Assembly: GCF_049985285.1 (NCBI RefSeq)
Contig: NZ_JBNIEU010000001.1
Location: 186,001-250,000 of the forward strand
Direction of reading: 5' to 3'
DNA: 64,000 nucleotides
From: Aestuariirhabdus sp049985285
GTDB taxonomy: Bacteria; Pseudomonadota; Gammaproteobacteria; Pseudomonadales; Aestuariirhabdaceae
Position numbers and translations under genes: made by a program. Below, piece after piece: positions 8,715 through 17,747 of the stretch. Within the stretch, counting starts at the first letter, position 1, and every line of letters starts with the position of its first letter. The notes under the pieces are model-generated. The model did no database searches and was not told the origin of the DNA. It worked only from the letters and a program-made list of their open reading frames with translations.

Positions 8715-8722
8715 GCAACGCC

Positions 8723-9661
8723 ATGGCGAGTTCAATGAGGGTTACAGGTGCAGGCCATGGGCCCCCACCGGAGTGGATTATTCTCGGCGCCGGTGCCATG
8801 GGCTCGCTGTGGGCAACGCGCCTTTACCAACAGGGTGTAGATGTCCGCTTGCTGGCACGCAAAGTTGCCACAGGGCCGCTACAACTGCGCGAGACGCCGG
8901 ACACAGCTCCACTGAGCTGCGAGATCCCCCGCCTTACCCTTACCGACCTGCGCGACCCCGTTCACCAGCTATTGGTTTGCTGCAAGGCGACCGATGCGCT
9001 GTCGGCCATCGAGCAGATTCAGGGCTACCTTGCCCCCTCTGCGCGGGTAGTTCTGTGTCAAAATGGGCTGGGTAGCCAGCAGCAGGTTATCGCGAACTTT
9101 CCTCAATTTGATATCTACTGTCTCAGCACGACGGAGGGTGCTTATCTGGCTTCAAGCAACGAGGTCGTCCACGCGGGCCGTGGGGAAAGCTGGCTGGGAA
9201 AGCTCCACCCCCACCCTGACGACCTCGGCCCCGAGCTTGCACACTCATTAGCGCGCAGCAAGCTACCGGTACACCACGACGGAAATATCAGTGCACGACT
9301 GTGGCTGAAACTGGCCATCAATGCCAGCATCAACGGCCTAACCGCGCTCTACGGGTGCCGCAATGGTGAGCTGCTGTACCCGCCTCGACTTGAGCGAATG
9401 GATGCCCTGAGTCTGGAAACACAAACCCTTTACCAACGATTGGAAATCCCACTCACCCACGACCTTCAGCAACAGGTTCGCCTGATCGCACAGAGTACCG
9501 CCGAAAACTTTTCCTCCACCTGCCAGGATGCCCGGCGGGGTCGTCCTACCGAACTCGCGTTTATTAATGGTTTTATTCTTGCCCAAGCCGCCGCTGTCGA
9601 TTTGCCCATGCCAGAACACCAGCGCCTGCTGGATGAGCTCAACGCAAAGGGCATCAAGTAG
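8723..9661 (+). CDS. panE: 2-dehydropantoate 2-reductase (ketopantoate reductase)
   Basis: This protein of about 312 residues reduces ketopantoate to pantoate with NADPH, a step of pantothenate and CoA synthesis in the cytoplasm. The N-terminal Rossmann motif is IILGAGAMGSLWATRL, and the catalytic Lys region is LWLKLAINASINGLTALYGC; a later ENFSSTCQDARRGRPTELAFINGF matches the family C-terminal domain. The ATG at 8723 is placed about 12 bases after AAGAG; a TTG overlapping the previous stop at 8711 is possible. It lies between two signalling genes, an odd place for a metabolic gene. Confidence 0.88.
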   Translation: MASSMRVTGAGHGPPPEWIILGAGAMGSLWATRLYQQGVDVRLLARKVATGPLQLRETPDTAPLSCEIPRLTLTDLRDPVHQLLVCCKATDALSAIEQIQGYLAPSARVVLCQNGLGSQQQVIANFPQFDIYCLSTTEGAYLASSNEVVHAGRGESWLGKLHPHPDDLGPELAHSLARSKLPVHHDGNISARLWLKLAINASINGLTALYGCRNGELLYPPRLERMDALSLETQTLYQRLEIPLTHDLQQQVRLIAQSTAENFSSTCQDARRGRPTELAFINGFILAQAAAVDLPMPEHQRLLDELNAKGIK

Positions 9662-9681
9662 CGATTTAGCCACACTTTGTT

Positions 9682-11709
9682 ATGCTCAGGGAACGCGTAT
9701 TTCGAGACCTTGCCGTGAACCCGTTAAGCGCATTACGACAATACATTGCCAACCTGCCATTGGGGCGCAAGCTGCTGGTAATCCAGATCTCGGTGGTGGT
9801 CGCGATCTGTGCTTTTTCGATCGTGGTGCTAACGCTCACCGCCTATTACATATCGAGCCAGTACCTGCTTCCTTCTGCCCTGCATCGCATCCAGCATGTG
9901 GTGCAAACCGAAGCCGGACATGAATCGCTCTCCCGGTCGGCCCAGCGCACCCAAAACCTGTTGCAGTCGTTACTGGAGCCCGAAGATGAGATCGAGCAGG
10001 TTGCCCTCTATCAGGCCGATGGGCGACTGATTGCCCAGGCAAACCAAGGTGCCGGGCGCGAGCCACTCACCTTGATGCTGCCACCCCCCGAGCAAAACCC
10101 TGAACTGCACCGCATGACCATCACTCACCCGCAGGAGGGTACGCTCACGATTACCGCCAAAGCCCGCTCACGATTACCGCAACATTTCGTGCTCGGTATT
10201 ACCATCGCAGCACCGATCATGGTGCTGGTGATATCGGTAGTACTATTTATTCTTAACAAAGTGGTCCAACGCCTGATTACGACCCCGATCCTTCACCTTA
10301 TTACCATCGCCAATACAGTGTCCCTGGGTGAGGATTATCAGGTACGTGCACAGAAAAAGTACGACGATGAAACCGGCGTGCTCGCCTCTGCATTCAATAC
10401 GATGCTTAGCCGTATCGAGGCACGGGACCAGATGCTAACCGACGAGCGTGATCGTGCAGAGCGTGCTGGCCAGCAAGCGCAGGCACTGGCCCATGAAACC
10501 CGCCGCGCTAACAAAACCCTGGAGCATGAGGTTCAGGTACGCACCCGCGTAGAACACAAACTGACGGGGCTACAAAATTTCCTCTCCAGCATTATCGACT
10601 CCATGCCATCAGTACTCATCGCAGTTGACGAGCAGCTACTCATCCAGCAGTGGAACAACGAGGCAGAGAAACTATTCGACGTAAAACGAGTCGCTGCACT
10701 CAACCAACAGGTGAATACAATTGTTCCTCTATTAGCCCCTCACCTGCCAAGCATTCGGCGCAGTATCAGCCAAAACAGCACCCAGTCCGTTGGTCGACTC
10801 CCCCACTTTATTGAGGGGACGGAAAAAATCCTCGAAATCATTATCTACCCGCTGCAAGGGGGGCGTCATTCCGGTGCGGTAATCCGCATCGATGATATTA
10901 GCGAACGCCTGCAAATGGAGGAGGTAGTGGTTCAGTCCGAAAAGATGATATCGGTGGGGCAGTTGGCGGCGGGCATGGCTCATGAAATCAACAACCCCCT
11001 GGGTGCCATTATTCAAAGTGCACAGAATATTCGGCGGCGGGTGTCGCCGACACTGGCCAAAAATAGCGAAGTCGCCAGCCAGTTGAATATCGACCTGTAT
11101 CTTCTGAACCGGTATCTGGAAGAACGTGAAGTGATGCGTTTTTTAAGCAGCATTCAGGACGCTGGTGCCCGCGCCTCATCCATTGTCAACAACGTACTAC
11201 AGTTCAGCCGGCGCAGTAATCGCACACTGGTTCCTACCCACCTCAGCGACTTGATCCGGCGTACACTGGAGATTGCCTACAGCGATCTGGACATCAAGCA
11301 CCGCATAGACCGTCACGAAATTGAAGTGATTAGCGACCTGGACGAGTCGCTGGAGGCTGTACCCTGCATTCCAAATGAGTTGGAGCAGGTGCTGTTAAAC
11401 CTGATCAAAAATGCGGCGCAGGCAATCTACTGCCGTCAGGATACGAACCTCCGTGGAAAAATACAGATCCGCACTCGGCGCGATGGCAAATGGGCCCTTA
11501 TTAGCATCGAGGATAACGGTATTGGCATGGACAACGCGACTCGCAAACGGATATTCGAACCTTTTTTTACCACCAAAGAGGTTGGGGAGGGGACAGGTCT
11601 CGGCCTGTCCGTCTCCTTCTTTATCATTAGCAACAATCATAAGGGTGTGTTGTCGGTGCAATCGACCCCGGGTACCGGCACCGAGTTTAGTATTCGCCTT
11701 AGACTGTAA
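9682..11709 (+). CDS. Membrane sensor histidine kinase (HAMP-PAS-HisKA-HATPase)
   Basis: The 675-residue kinase has an N-terminal membrane segment (about residues 31-55), a periplasmic region of about 120 residues, a second membrane segment (about 170-195), a HAMP domain, a coiled coil, a PAS-like domain (from about 300), and a transmitter with phospho-acceptor His434 in GMAHEINNPLGAI. The ATP-binding domain shows NLIKNAAQAI (N box), DNGIGM (G1), and GEGTGLGLSVSFFI (G2). The insertion after the H box is long, as in ZraS/AtoS-like kinases. It follows panE by 20 bases. Its partner could be the REC-GGDEF protein two genes upstream. Its stop overlaps the convergent chemoreceptor by 11 bases. Confidence 0.88.
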   Translation: MLRERVFRDLAVNPLSALRQYIANLPLGRKLLVIQISVVVAICAFSIVVLTLTAYYISSQYLLPSALHRIQHVVQTEAGHESLSRSAQRTQNLLQSLLEPEDEIEQVALYQADGRLIAQANQGAGREPLTLMLPPPEQNPELHRMTITHPQEGTLTITAKARSRLPQHFVLGITIAAPIMVLVISVVLFILNKVVQRLITTPILHLITIANTVSLGEDYQVRAQKKYDDETGVLASAFNTMLSRIEARDQMLTDERDRAERAGQQAQALAHETRRANKTLEHEVQVRTRVEHKLTGLQNFLSSIIDSMPSVLIAVDEQLLIQQWNNEAEKLFDVKRVAALNQQVNTIVPLLAPHLPSIRRSISQNSTQSVGRLPHFIEGTEKILEIIIYPLQGGRHSGAVIRIDDISERLQMEEVVVQSEKMISVGQLAAGMAHEINNPLGAIIQSAQNIRRRVSPTLAKNSEVASQLNIDLYLLNRYLEEREVMRFLSSIQDAGARASSIVNNVLQFSRRSNRTLVPTHLSDLIRRTLEIAYSDLDIKHRIDRHEIEVISDLDESLEAVPCIPNELEQVLLNLIKNAAQAIYCRQDTNLRGKIQIRTRRDGKWALISIEDNGIGMDNATRKRIFEPFFTTKEVGEGTGLGLSVSFFIISNNHKGVLSVQSTPGTGTEFSIRLRL

Positions 11710-13708
11710 AGGTGGCCACCCGCGCCTTCAGCTCGTTGGCCAGATTCGACATCTCTCGACAGGCCCGATCTGTTTCACTGGACGTTTCGGCGCTCTGCTC
11801 TGCCATCGTATTGATGATTACCAGGTTCTGGTCGATTTCACTGGCTACCGAAGTTTGCTCCTCTGCCGCTTGGGCAATCTGGTGGTTTTCACTCACAATA
11901 TAGTCAACCGCTGTTACTATCTCCTGCAGAGAACTGCCCATTTGCTCAGCCTGATTTACCGTCTCGTTGGCCTGTTGGTGACTTGCCTCCATGGCCGATA
12001 CGGAGAGGGTCACCCCTTGCAGCAACTGCGCGATGATCGCTTCTATCTCCTCGGTAGACTGGTGGGTTCTCTGGGCCAGGGTCCGCACCTCATCGGCAAC
12101 CACCGCAAACCCACGCCCCTGTTCACCCGCACGAGCCGCCTCAATGGCTGCATTTAACGCCAGCAAATTCGTCTGCCCGGCGATACTCTTGATCGCATCC
12201 AGCATTTGGCTGATGTTTTTGCTATCGTCTGCCAAACGGTTAATGGTGCTGGTCGCGCCATTTACGTCTTCGGCCAACGATCGGATACCGGTACAGGTTT
12301 TCTCTACCAATGCCTGCCCTTCGACGGTACGACTGTTGGCCCGGTTGGCCGAATCTGCACTGTTGACGCAGTTACTCGCCACCTCCTGTACGGTCGCTGT
12401 CATCTCATTCATCGCCGCGGCAACCTGCTCGACCTGATTGCGCTGTTCACTGATTAACTGGTGGTTGCGTTCGGCACTTTCACTCACCATTTGTGCCTGA
12501 CCCTGAACCTGACTCACTGTCAGGTCTACCGATGCAAGTAACTCCTGTATCTGGCGTACCATCACATTAAACTCGATGCCCAGCGCTCCCAACTCATCCT
12601 TGCTGCTGATTGATACCTCTGTGGTCATATCGCCGCTCGCGACCCTGTGCACTGCACCAGTAAACTTTCGCATGCCTTCACGCATCGACAAGAAAAAACC
12701 GGCATAGAGATAAACAATCACCAGCAACACTACCGCCAAAACCCCGACCAAAGCGAACAGTGTCTGGCGCTCATGGGCCAGACGCTCCTTCAGTTGCTCA
12801 TCCACCGTGTGGAGTAGCGTTCCCATAACAGCGTATACCTCGTTGAGCTGGGCACCGCTCTGTTCAAAGAACGCTGCACTATCGAACGCATAGCTATCGG
12901 CTAACAAAATTCCGTTTTCAAGCTGATCACTCAGTGCCCTCACCACCGCTACCAGTGCCTGCGCTCCCTCTTCAACCTCCGGGGCCTGAAGGTTCGCCAG
13001 AGATTCCCTGGACGACTCAGCAAGCCGCACCGCTCTTTGGTTCAGACTCTCAACTTGATCGTAAAGCCTGTTGCTAAAAAATTCACTGAGGTAACGCTGC
13101 TCGAGGGAGTAGCTACCCACCGCACGGGAGCGACCCAACAGTTCGAGTACGGGCCTTAATTGCTCGTTGGAAAACTTGAGTAGCTGGCGGACCCTGCGAC
13201 TTCCATCTTGCGATAGCCCGCTGCCATCCTCGATCGAGTCCAACAGTTTTAAAGTGCCAACCCGTAGTTGCATGGCCGCACTCAAACGATCCCCCCCCGT
13301 AGCGCCTTGCAACGCATTCAGGCTTTGTTTCAGGATCTCGAAATCTGTTGGGAAAGGCCCCATTGCGATAGATATCGCATCGCTTGATAGCTGCGTATCC
13401 AGGTCATTGGCCTGTTTCTCCATGCGAGATTTCCAGGGAGTGTCTTCATTCGTCTTGCCGACGATATTAACCACTTCGGTGAGCTGCAACTGCTCGTCTG
13501 CGGCCAGATGTAAATCCAGGCCCAAGGCTAGCGCCATGACCCCCTCTCGCTCCTTCTCGGTATTGGCGATTAACTGAAGTGAGTTATCGACTACCCTATA
13601 GCTGGCGACAAGCAAGGGTATAAGAAACAGCAGGCTGATCAGGCTAAACTTGAGCGCAAAAGAAAGACGCCCCATCAGTTTCATCGCGGGGATAAATACC
13701 CATGACAT
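11699..13708 (-). CDS. Methyl-accepting chemotaxis protein
   Basis: This 669-residue receptor has an N-terminal membrane segment (about 18-40), a long mostly helical periplasmic ligand domain of about 270 residues, a second membrane segment (about 310-330), HAMP, and a cytoplasmic signalling domain with the conserved tip NLLALNAAIEAARAGEQGRG and VVADEVRTLAQR. It carries no obvious C-terminal NWETF-like pentapeptide. It would signal to CheA/CheW, none of which are in this window. The start at 13708 is preceded by GGGAGA at about 9 bases. Ligand unknown. It is convergent with, and overlaps, the sensor kinase gene. Confidence 0.92.
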   Translation of the reverse strand: MSWVFIPAMKLMGRLSFALKFSLISLLFLIPLLVASYRVVDNSLQLIANTEKEREGVMALALGLDLHLAADEQLQLTEVVNIVGKTNEDTPWKSRMEKQANDLDTQLSSDAISIAMGPFPTDFEILKQSLNALQGATGGDRLSAAMQLRVGTLKLLDSIEDGSGLSQDGSRRVRQLLKFSNEQLRPVLELLGRSRAVGSYSLEQRYLSEFFSNRLYDQVESLNQRAVRLAESSRESLANLQAPEVEEGAQALVAVVRALSDQLENGILLADSYAFDSAAFFEQSGAQLNEVYAVMGTLLHTVDEQLKERLAHERQTLFALVGVLAVVLLVIVYLYAGFFLSMREGMRKFTGAVHRVASGDMTTEVSISSKDELGALGIEFNVMVRQIQELLASVDLTVSQVQGQAQMVSESAERNHQLISEQRNQVEQVAAAMNEMTATVQEVASNCVNSADSANRANSRTVEGQALVEKTCTGIRSLAEDVNGATSTINRLADDSKNISQMLDAIKSIAGQTNLLALNAAIEAARAGEQGRGFAVVADEVRTLAQRTHQSTEEIEAIIAQLLQGVTLSVSAMEASHQQANETVNQAEQMGSSLQEIVTAVDYIVSENHQIAQAAEEQTSVASEIDQNLVIINTMAEQSAETSSETDRACREMSNLANELKARVATFTV

Positions 13709-13840
13709 ACAAACTATCTCCCAAATGGTTGTCTACAAGTAATTTTTGAAGCACGACTCGCTGCGGGTTTGCCGTGGCGGAAGGCACCAGAAAGCGTGTC
13801 GACCAGCGGCGGAAAAACTTTATAACCCAGGTTGCGGCGT

Positions 13841-14395
13841 TTAGAGCTGATCCAGTAATTCATAAAAATGGGTCCACTGAAAAGCGGGCCCCGGGTCCGT
13901 TTTTCGACCTGGGGCGATGTCACTATGACCACAGATACGATCCCGGCTTAACTGGGGGTAGCGATCCAATAGTGAATGAGTGATGGAACCCAACGCTTGG
14001 TATTGCTCTTCACTATAGGCCACATCATCACTACCTTCGAGTTCAATCCCGATGGAGAAATCGTTGCAGTTATCACAACCGTCAAAACATGACTGCCCCG
14101 CATGCCAAGCCCGCATATGCAGGGGTACAAATTGAGTAATATCACCGTTTCTATCGATCACAAGATGGGCGGACACCCGCAGATCGGCAATGGTTTCAAA
14201 ATAGGGATGACGACTACTGTCGAGCCGATTGAGAAATAGATCCTCTATATCCCCTGTGCCAAATTGCCCCGGGGGTAAGCTGATATTATGGATAACCAGA
14301 AGTGAAATTTGCGCGCCGACAGGGCGCTCTTCGCAGTTTGGCGAAGGCAGGAAACGAATCCCTTCAATCAATCCCTGATCTGTAAGCCGGAACAT
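13841..14395 (-). CDS. ampD: 1,6-anhydro-N-acetylmuramyl-L-alanine amidase
   Basis: AmpD is a zinc amidase in the cytoplasm that removes the stem peptide from anhydro-muropeptides imported by AmpG. The protein (about 184 residues) shows the Amidase_2 features: LLVIHNISLPPG with the first zinc His, SAHLVIDRNGDITQFVP with the second His, the WHAGQS motif, NDFSIGIELEG with the catalytic Glu, and GHSDIAPGRKTDPG with the last His/Asp. The ATG at 14395 is used; an in-frame TTG lies 9 bases earlier. It is grouped with nadC and a DUF1631 gene, as in pseudomonads. Confidence 0.94.
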   Translation of the reverse strand: MFRLTDQGLIEGIRFLPSPNCEERPVGAQISLLVIHNISLPPGQFGTGDIEDLFLNRLDSSRHPYFETIADLRVSAHLVIDRNGDITQFVPLHMRAWHAGQSCFDGCDNCNDFSIGIELEGSDDVAYSEEQYQALGSITHSLLDRYPQLSRDRICGHSDIAPGRKTDPGPAFQWTHFYELLDQL

Positions 14396-14490
14396 AGACA
14401 GCAACCCGAAGCGAATTGGATGCAGGCAGCTTACCAGCAGCCAGCATCCTTTTCAGCATCAGGCGTATTTTAACGTTGCATCAACGCGGG

Positions 14491-16797
14491 TTACCCGCTT
14501 GCCCGGTTCATGTCCCGAAGATTACCAATCACCGATTCCAGCGCTCTATCAAACAATAGCGCATCGTCGAGCAGGCGAACTCCACCATCTCGTAACTCTA
14601 ATGCGAGGGCGCTGCGGGTTCTTTCAGCAACCTTCACCCCGGTACGGTTCACGAATACATACTTTCCGGTCACCTTGATCACCGCCGCCAATTTACAGCG
14701 GAAAGACTTCTCTTCACTTTCGCTAAACTCAACCCAGGCTCCGACCTTCAAGCTATCTATCAGCCTATAGCTCGGATCATCTTCCGCGAGCTCGGTCGTA
14801 TCAGGGCTACTGGCAGCTGGCTCCAGACCTTTTACACGAACGTTAACCGCTTTTACAGGGTCCGTCTCGACCGCCTTATTGGCGGCGGTCTGCGCCAACG
14901 CAGCCTCCTCGGACGGCTGAGAGACGGTCTCGCCCTCATCCAGCGGCGGGGCAATAATATCCGTTACCGAACGGTTTTTTTGCACCGGTTCCTGCGGCGC
15001 CTGCTTGGGCTTAAAACTACTCAGGTGGATAGATTCCAGCTCAGCAAACAGTTTGTTCATCGCAAAAGCGTCGAAGGCAATTTCCGTTAACCCTACGCGT
15101 AACTGCTTTAGCAAACCGGGTACCATCTTCAGCAATTTTTTCCTATCTGCTGCATCGACAATCGGACTCACGCTCCAGATCAGGTCATCGACTGTATCCA
15201 GTGCTTCTTGCCAGCGAGGAGAGTTCTCCCCCTCTTTTAAGTGGATCAAGAGCAACACCCGACTCCACGCGTCCTCCAGCAGGTTCACAACAACCTCGGG
15301 GAGCGCCTGCCCAACCATTTTTTCAGACAGCGCCTGTTGTACAGCGTCACGAGCCGACTCGGTTTTTGCGCGCCCCTCTTCGGCATCCCGAACCCGCTGC
15401 TCGGTCAGCTCGCTACGGCGCCTCTCGCGCGCCACAAATCCCAGAAAGTCATCCAGGCATTCACCAAATATAGCGATGTCATCTTCAAACTCTTGCAGAA
15501 TACGAAACACGAGCTGTTCCATTTTCTGGAACAGACGATCCTGGGTCCGAGTATCCTGGTCGTTCCAGCCCAGCGCTGCGGTGGCCATCTCATTGAGCAG
15601 TTTCCGCGCAGGATGAGATCCTTTGCTAAAGAAGGCCTTGTCGATTACCGCCACCTTGAGAATGGGAATCTGCATGCGTCCCAGCAAAGCCTTAACCCCG
15701 GTGGGCAAATTACGATCGTCGAGAATATACTCGAACAGCATGGAGACCAGATTGATCGCGTCATCATCGACATGGCTTAGGGCAGCGTTACGTTTCCGGC
15801 TCTCCATCAGCCCATGCAGGGCACCACGCACATCACCCGCCTCGGAGTCGTGGGAATCGTTACTCTGCTGTAGCTCGGACAGCATCCCCATAAGTTCTTG
15901 CTGGCTGGCGATTCCGGCACCGCTGGATGAACGCGCTGCCACTCCGTCGACGCGTTGAGCCGCACCCGATTTTGCCAACAAACCGCGCAAAGTGCCGAAC
16001 ATCTGCTGCGCCAGTTGCACCTCCACCTGAGTCGGATCATCGGACTCCACGTCAGCGGTGACCTCCCTTTGCCGAGACTGAACTCGCTGAGGGGAGGGTT
16101 TGGGCGACGGGGTATGGGAGAGGCCCGGCAATACGCCATCGCCTACCAGAGTGTGATTCAATTCAATGTAGAGCTTTTCGATCTGGTTAAGTACGTATTT
16201 CTCAAACAACTTAAAGACGATGAGCTTGACCTTGATATCAACATCCAACTCCTTGCAGGCCACACAAAACGCCTCGCAAAGAAGCTTGGGCCCCATCGGG
16301 TTATTGACTGCCGTAATACAACGGGCAACCAACGAATCGATACGGGTCGTCAGATGAGTCAGGGCCATACCCTGATCGCGATTGGCAACGCGAGAGACCA
16401 TCCCTTCGATGGCGACCGATTGTTCCAGCTCGTCATTTTGAAGGATGCTCAAGCCTTCCATCGATACGGAACCAAGAGAGACCTCTCCCTGTTCCGGCTG
16501 GGGCAGACTCTGAAAACCCTCATCGATGGCGCGGTAGAAACGCGACTCCATAACCCGCCGTTTCATTCGCAGGTCACGCATCGCTTCAAAATAGATGTTT
16601 TGCTCGGAGTTCGAACCTGCCTTATCGGCCATTTCAAACAGGGTGTCGTCCGCGTTATCGAACAACCCCCGCAGCAATACGGCCAGCTGCTTGATCGACT
16701 GTTGCCGTATTTTTTGTAGCGGCCTGGCCAGTTGCAATCCGGGCGTGTTGTTGCCGCTGACCGGTGTCAGGGACACAACCTTCGAATCTCTATTCAT
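14491..16797 (-). CDS. DUF1631 family protein (paralogue A)
   Basis: This 768-residue protein belongs to the DUF1631 family, of no settled function. Visible parts: an N-terminal helical region with NADDTLFEMADKAGSN and FEAMRDLRMKRR; a middle linker with proline and serine; a conserved core with SMLFEYILDDRNLP, IPILKVAVIDKAFF and HPARKLLNEMATAA; a charged coiled-coil stretch; and a C-terminal segment LKVGAWVEFSESEEK that looks like a small beta-barrel. The start at 16797 has GGAGA upstream. No signal peptide or membrane segment, so likely cytoplasmic. A second full-length paralogue lies at 60.7 kb beside a PilZ gene. Some databases label such proteins thymidine phosphorylase; I see no support for that here. 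Confidence 0.85.
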   Translation of the reverse strand: MNRDSKVVSLTPVSGNNTPGLQLARPLQKIRQQSIKQLAVLLRGLFDNADDTLFEMADKAGSNSEQNIYFEAMRDLRMKRRVMESRFYRAIDEGFQSLPQPEQGEVSLGSVSMEGLSILQNDELEQSVAIEGMVSRVANRDQGMALTHLTTRIDSLVARCITAVNNPMGPKLLCEAFCVACKELDVDIKVKLIVFKLFEKYVLNQIEKLYIELNHTLVGDGVLPGLSHTPSPKPSPQRVQSRQREVTADVESDDPTQVEVQLAQQMFGTLRGLLAKSGAAQRVDGVAARSSSGAGIASQQELMGMLSELQQSNDSHDSEAGDVRGALHGLMESRKRNAALSHVDDDAINLVSMLFEYILDDRNLPTGVKALLGRMQIPILKVAVIDKAFFSKGSHPARKLLNEMATAALGWNDQDTRTQDRLFQKMEQLVFRILQEFEDDIAIFGECLDDFLGFVARERRRSELTEQRVRDAEEGRAKTESARDAVQQALSEKMVGQALPEVVVNLLEDAWSRVLLLIHLKEGENSPRWQEALDTVDDLIWSVSPIVDAADRKKLLKMVPGLLKQLRVGLTEIAFDAFAMNKLFAELESIHLSSFKPKQAPQEPVQKNRSVTDIIAPPLDEGETVSQPSEEAALAQTAANKAVETDPVKAVNVRVKGLEPAASSPDTTELAEDDPSYRLIDSLKVGAWVEFSESEEKSFRCKLAAVIKVTGKYVFVNRTGVKVAERTRSALALELRDGGVRLLDDALLFDRALESVIGNLRDMNRASG

Positions 16798-17121
16798 CGC
16801 CCTATCTCCAAATTCCGCGGGTACTTGCATCCTCCCCGCACAGGGATCGTTATCCCCCGTTCCAGCGTCACTCCCTGATATGCTGTTTTACTCTGGACAC
16901 ATTGTCCTGTCTCTGAATGCCAGTATAAAACGATAATAAACCCTCTGGCCCAAGAATTTAGCGGGTTCGGGAGCTCTGTCACATCCACCCGAGAACTGCG
17001 TCAAAGTTTTATCTTTTTTATCTCAGAGCCAAGTAAACAAGCTTTTTTAAGTCGCTTCACTTATAAGTACAAAGCCTCTTGCCGGCTGTACCCTGCACAG
17101 GAGCTCTGCCTATAATGCCCC
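16798..17121. other. Divergent intergenic region between DUF1631 A and the retropepsin gene
   Basis: These 324 bases hold no gene I can support. They are AT-richer than the flanks (notably around 16923-16940 and 17004-17050) and must contain promoters for both divergent genes. The only well-formed element is TATAAT at 17111-17116, immediately before the protease start. No strong repeat or terminator is visible. Confidence 0.5.
17111..17116 (+). promoter_or_regulatory. Perfect -10 element abutting a start codon
   Basis: TATAAT ends 5 bases before the ATG at 17122. If used as a -10 element, transcription would begin at or within a base or two of that A, giving a leaderless message. No good -35 hexamer is present at 16-18 bases, so this is tentative. 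An AGGAG sits about 18 bases before the ATG, too far for normal use. Confidence 0.35.
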
Positions 17122-17649
17122 ATGACCGACAACAACCCCCATAAAGGCTTCGGAAAATGGATGATGGCTATCGCCTGGATCATCGGGCTGGCGCTGCTCA
17201 CTCGTTATTTTTCAAACGTCGAAGAGCAACAATATAACCCGAACGCTACCCCCCAAAGCCGAATCGATGAACAGGGAGTTCCTGAGCTGGTACTGCAGCA
17301 AAACCGGTTTGGCCACTACATTCTGGGGGGCACGATCAACAACCATAACGCGACCCTATTACTGGACACCGGGGCCACCGCCGTAGTGGTTGCCGACCAA
17401 CTCGCGCGCAAAATCGGCCTGAAACGTGGCGCGGCAGGGTACGCCAACACCGCTAACGGTCGGGTAAAGGTGTATAACACCCGGATTCAGAGCCTGCAGA
17501 TTGGTGACATTGCTCTATATGATGTACCCGCCAGCATTAACCCGGCAATGCAGGGAGACGAGGTGCTACTGGGTATGAGCGCGCTGCGGCAGCTGGAGTT
17601 TACCCAAAGAGGCAATACCTTGACCCTGCGCCCCCTGTCACGACAATGA
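17122..17649 (+). CDS. Membrane-anchored retropepsin-like aspartic protease (TIGR02281 type)
   Basis: This 175-residue protein has one N-terminal membrane segment (about residues 13-31) and a periplasmic retroviral-type aspartic protease domain. The catalytic motif is LLLDTGATAVVV (Asp near 77), and a matching hydrophobic VLLGMSALRQLEF lies near the C terminus, the usual flap and hydrophobic-hydrophobic-Gly arrangement. Members with one DTGA motif work as homodimers. Substrate unknown. It is followed by nadC, which has its own promoter. The start is unusual in lying directly after a TATAAT. Confidence 0.85.
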   Translation: MTDNNPHKGFGKWMMAIAWIIGLALLTRYFSNVEEQQYNPNATPQSRIDEQGVPELVLQQNRFGHYILGGTINNHNATLLLDTGATAVVVADQLARKIGLKRGAAGYANTANGRVKVYNTRIQSLQIGDIALYDVPASINPAMQGDEVLLGMSALRQLEFTQRGNTLTLRPLSRQ

Positions 17650-17685
17650 ACCCGTATCCTAAATCAGCTTCTACGCGCCTATGAC

Positions 17686-17714
17686 TTAACAGCACCGGCA
17701 AAGCCCCCTATAAT
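17686..17714 (+). promoter_or_regulatory. Sigma70 promoter for nadC
   Basis: TTAACA at 17686-17691, a 17-base spacer and a perfect TATAAT at 17709-17714 form a good sigma70 promoter. Transcription would start near 17721, leaving a leader of about 27 bases before nadC. Confidence 0.75.
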
Positions 17715-17747
17715 TCGGCGCCTCACTCTTACCATTAGGCCAATGCG

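Noticed and set aside
15955..16719. 254-codon plus-strand frame over DUF1631 A
   Set aside because: Antisense of a conserved gene that has a full-length paralogue; no independent support.
14491..16797. Thymidine phosphorylase
   Set aside because: A label sometimes given to DUF1631 proteins; none of the phosphorylase motifs is visible.
16980..17060. Rho-independent terminator near the AT-rich T runs
   Set aside because: T runs are present but no stable stem precedes them.
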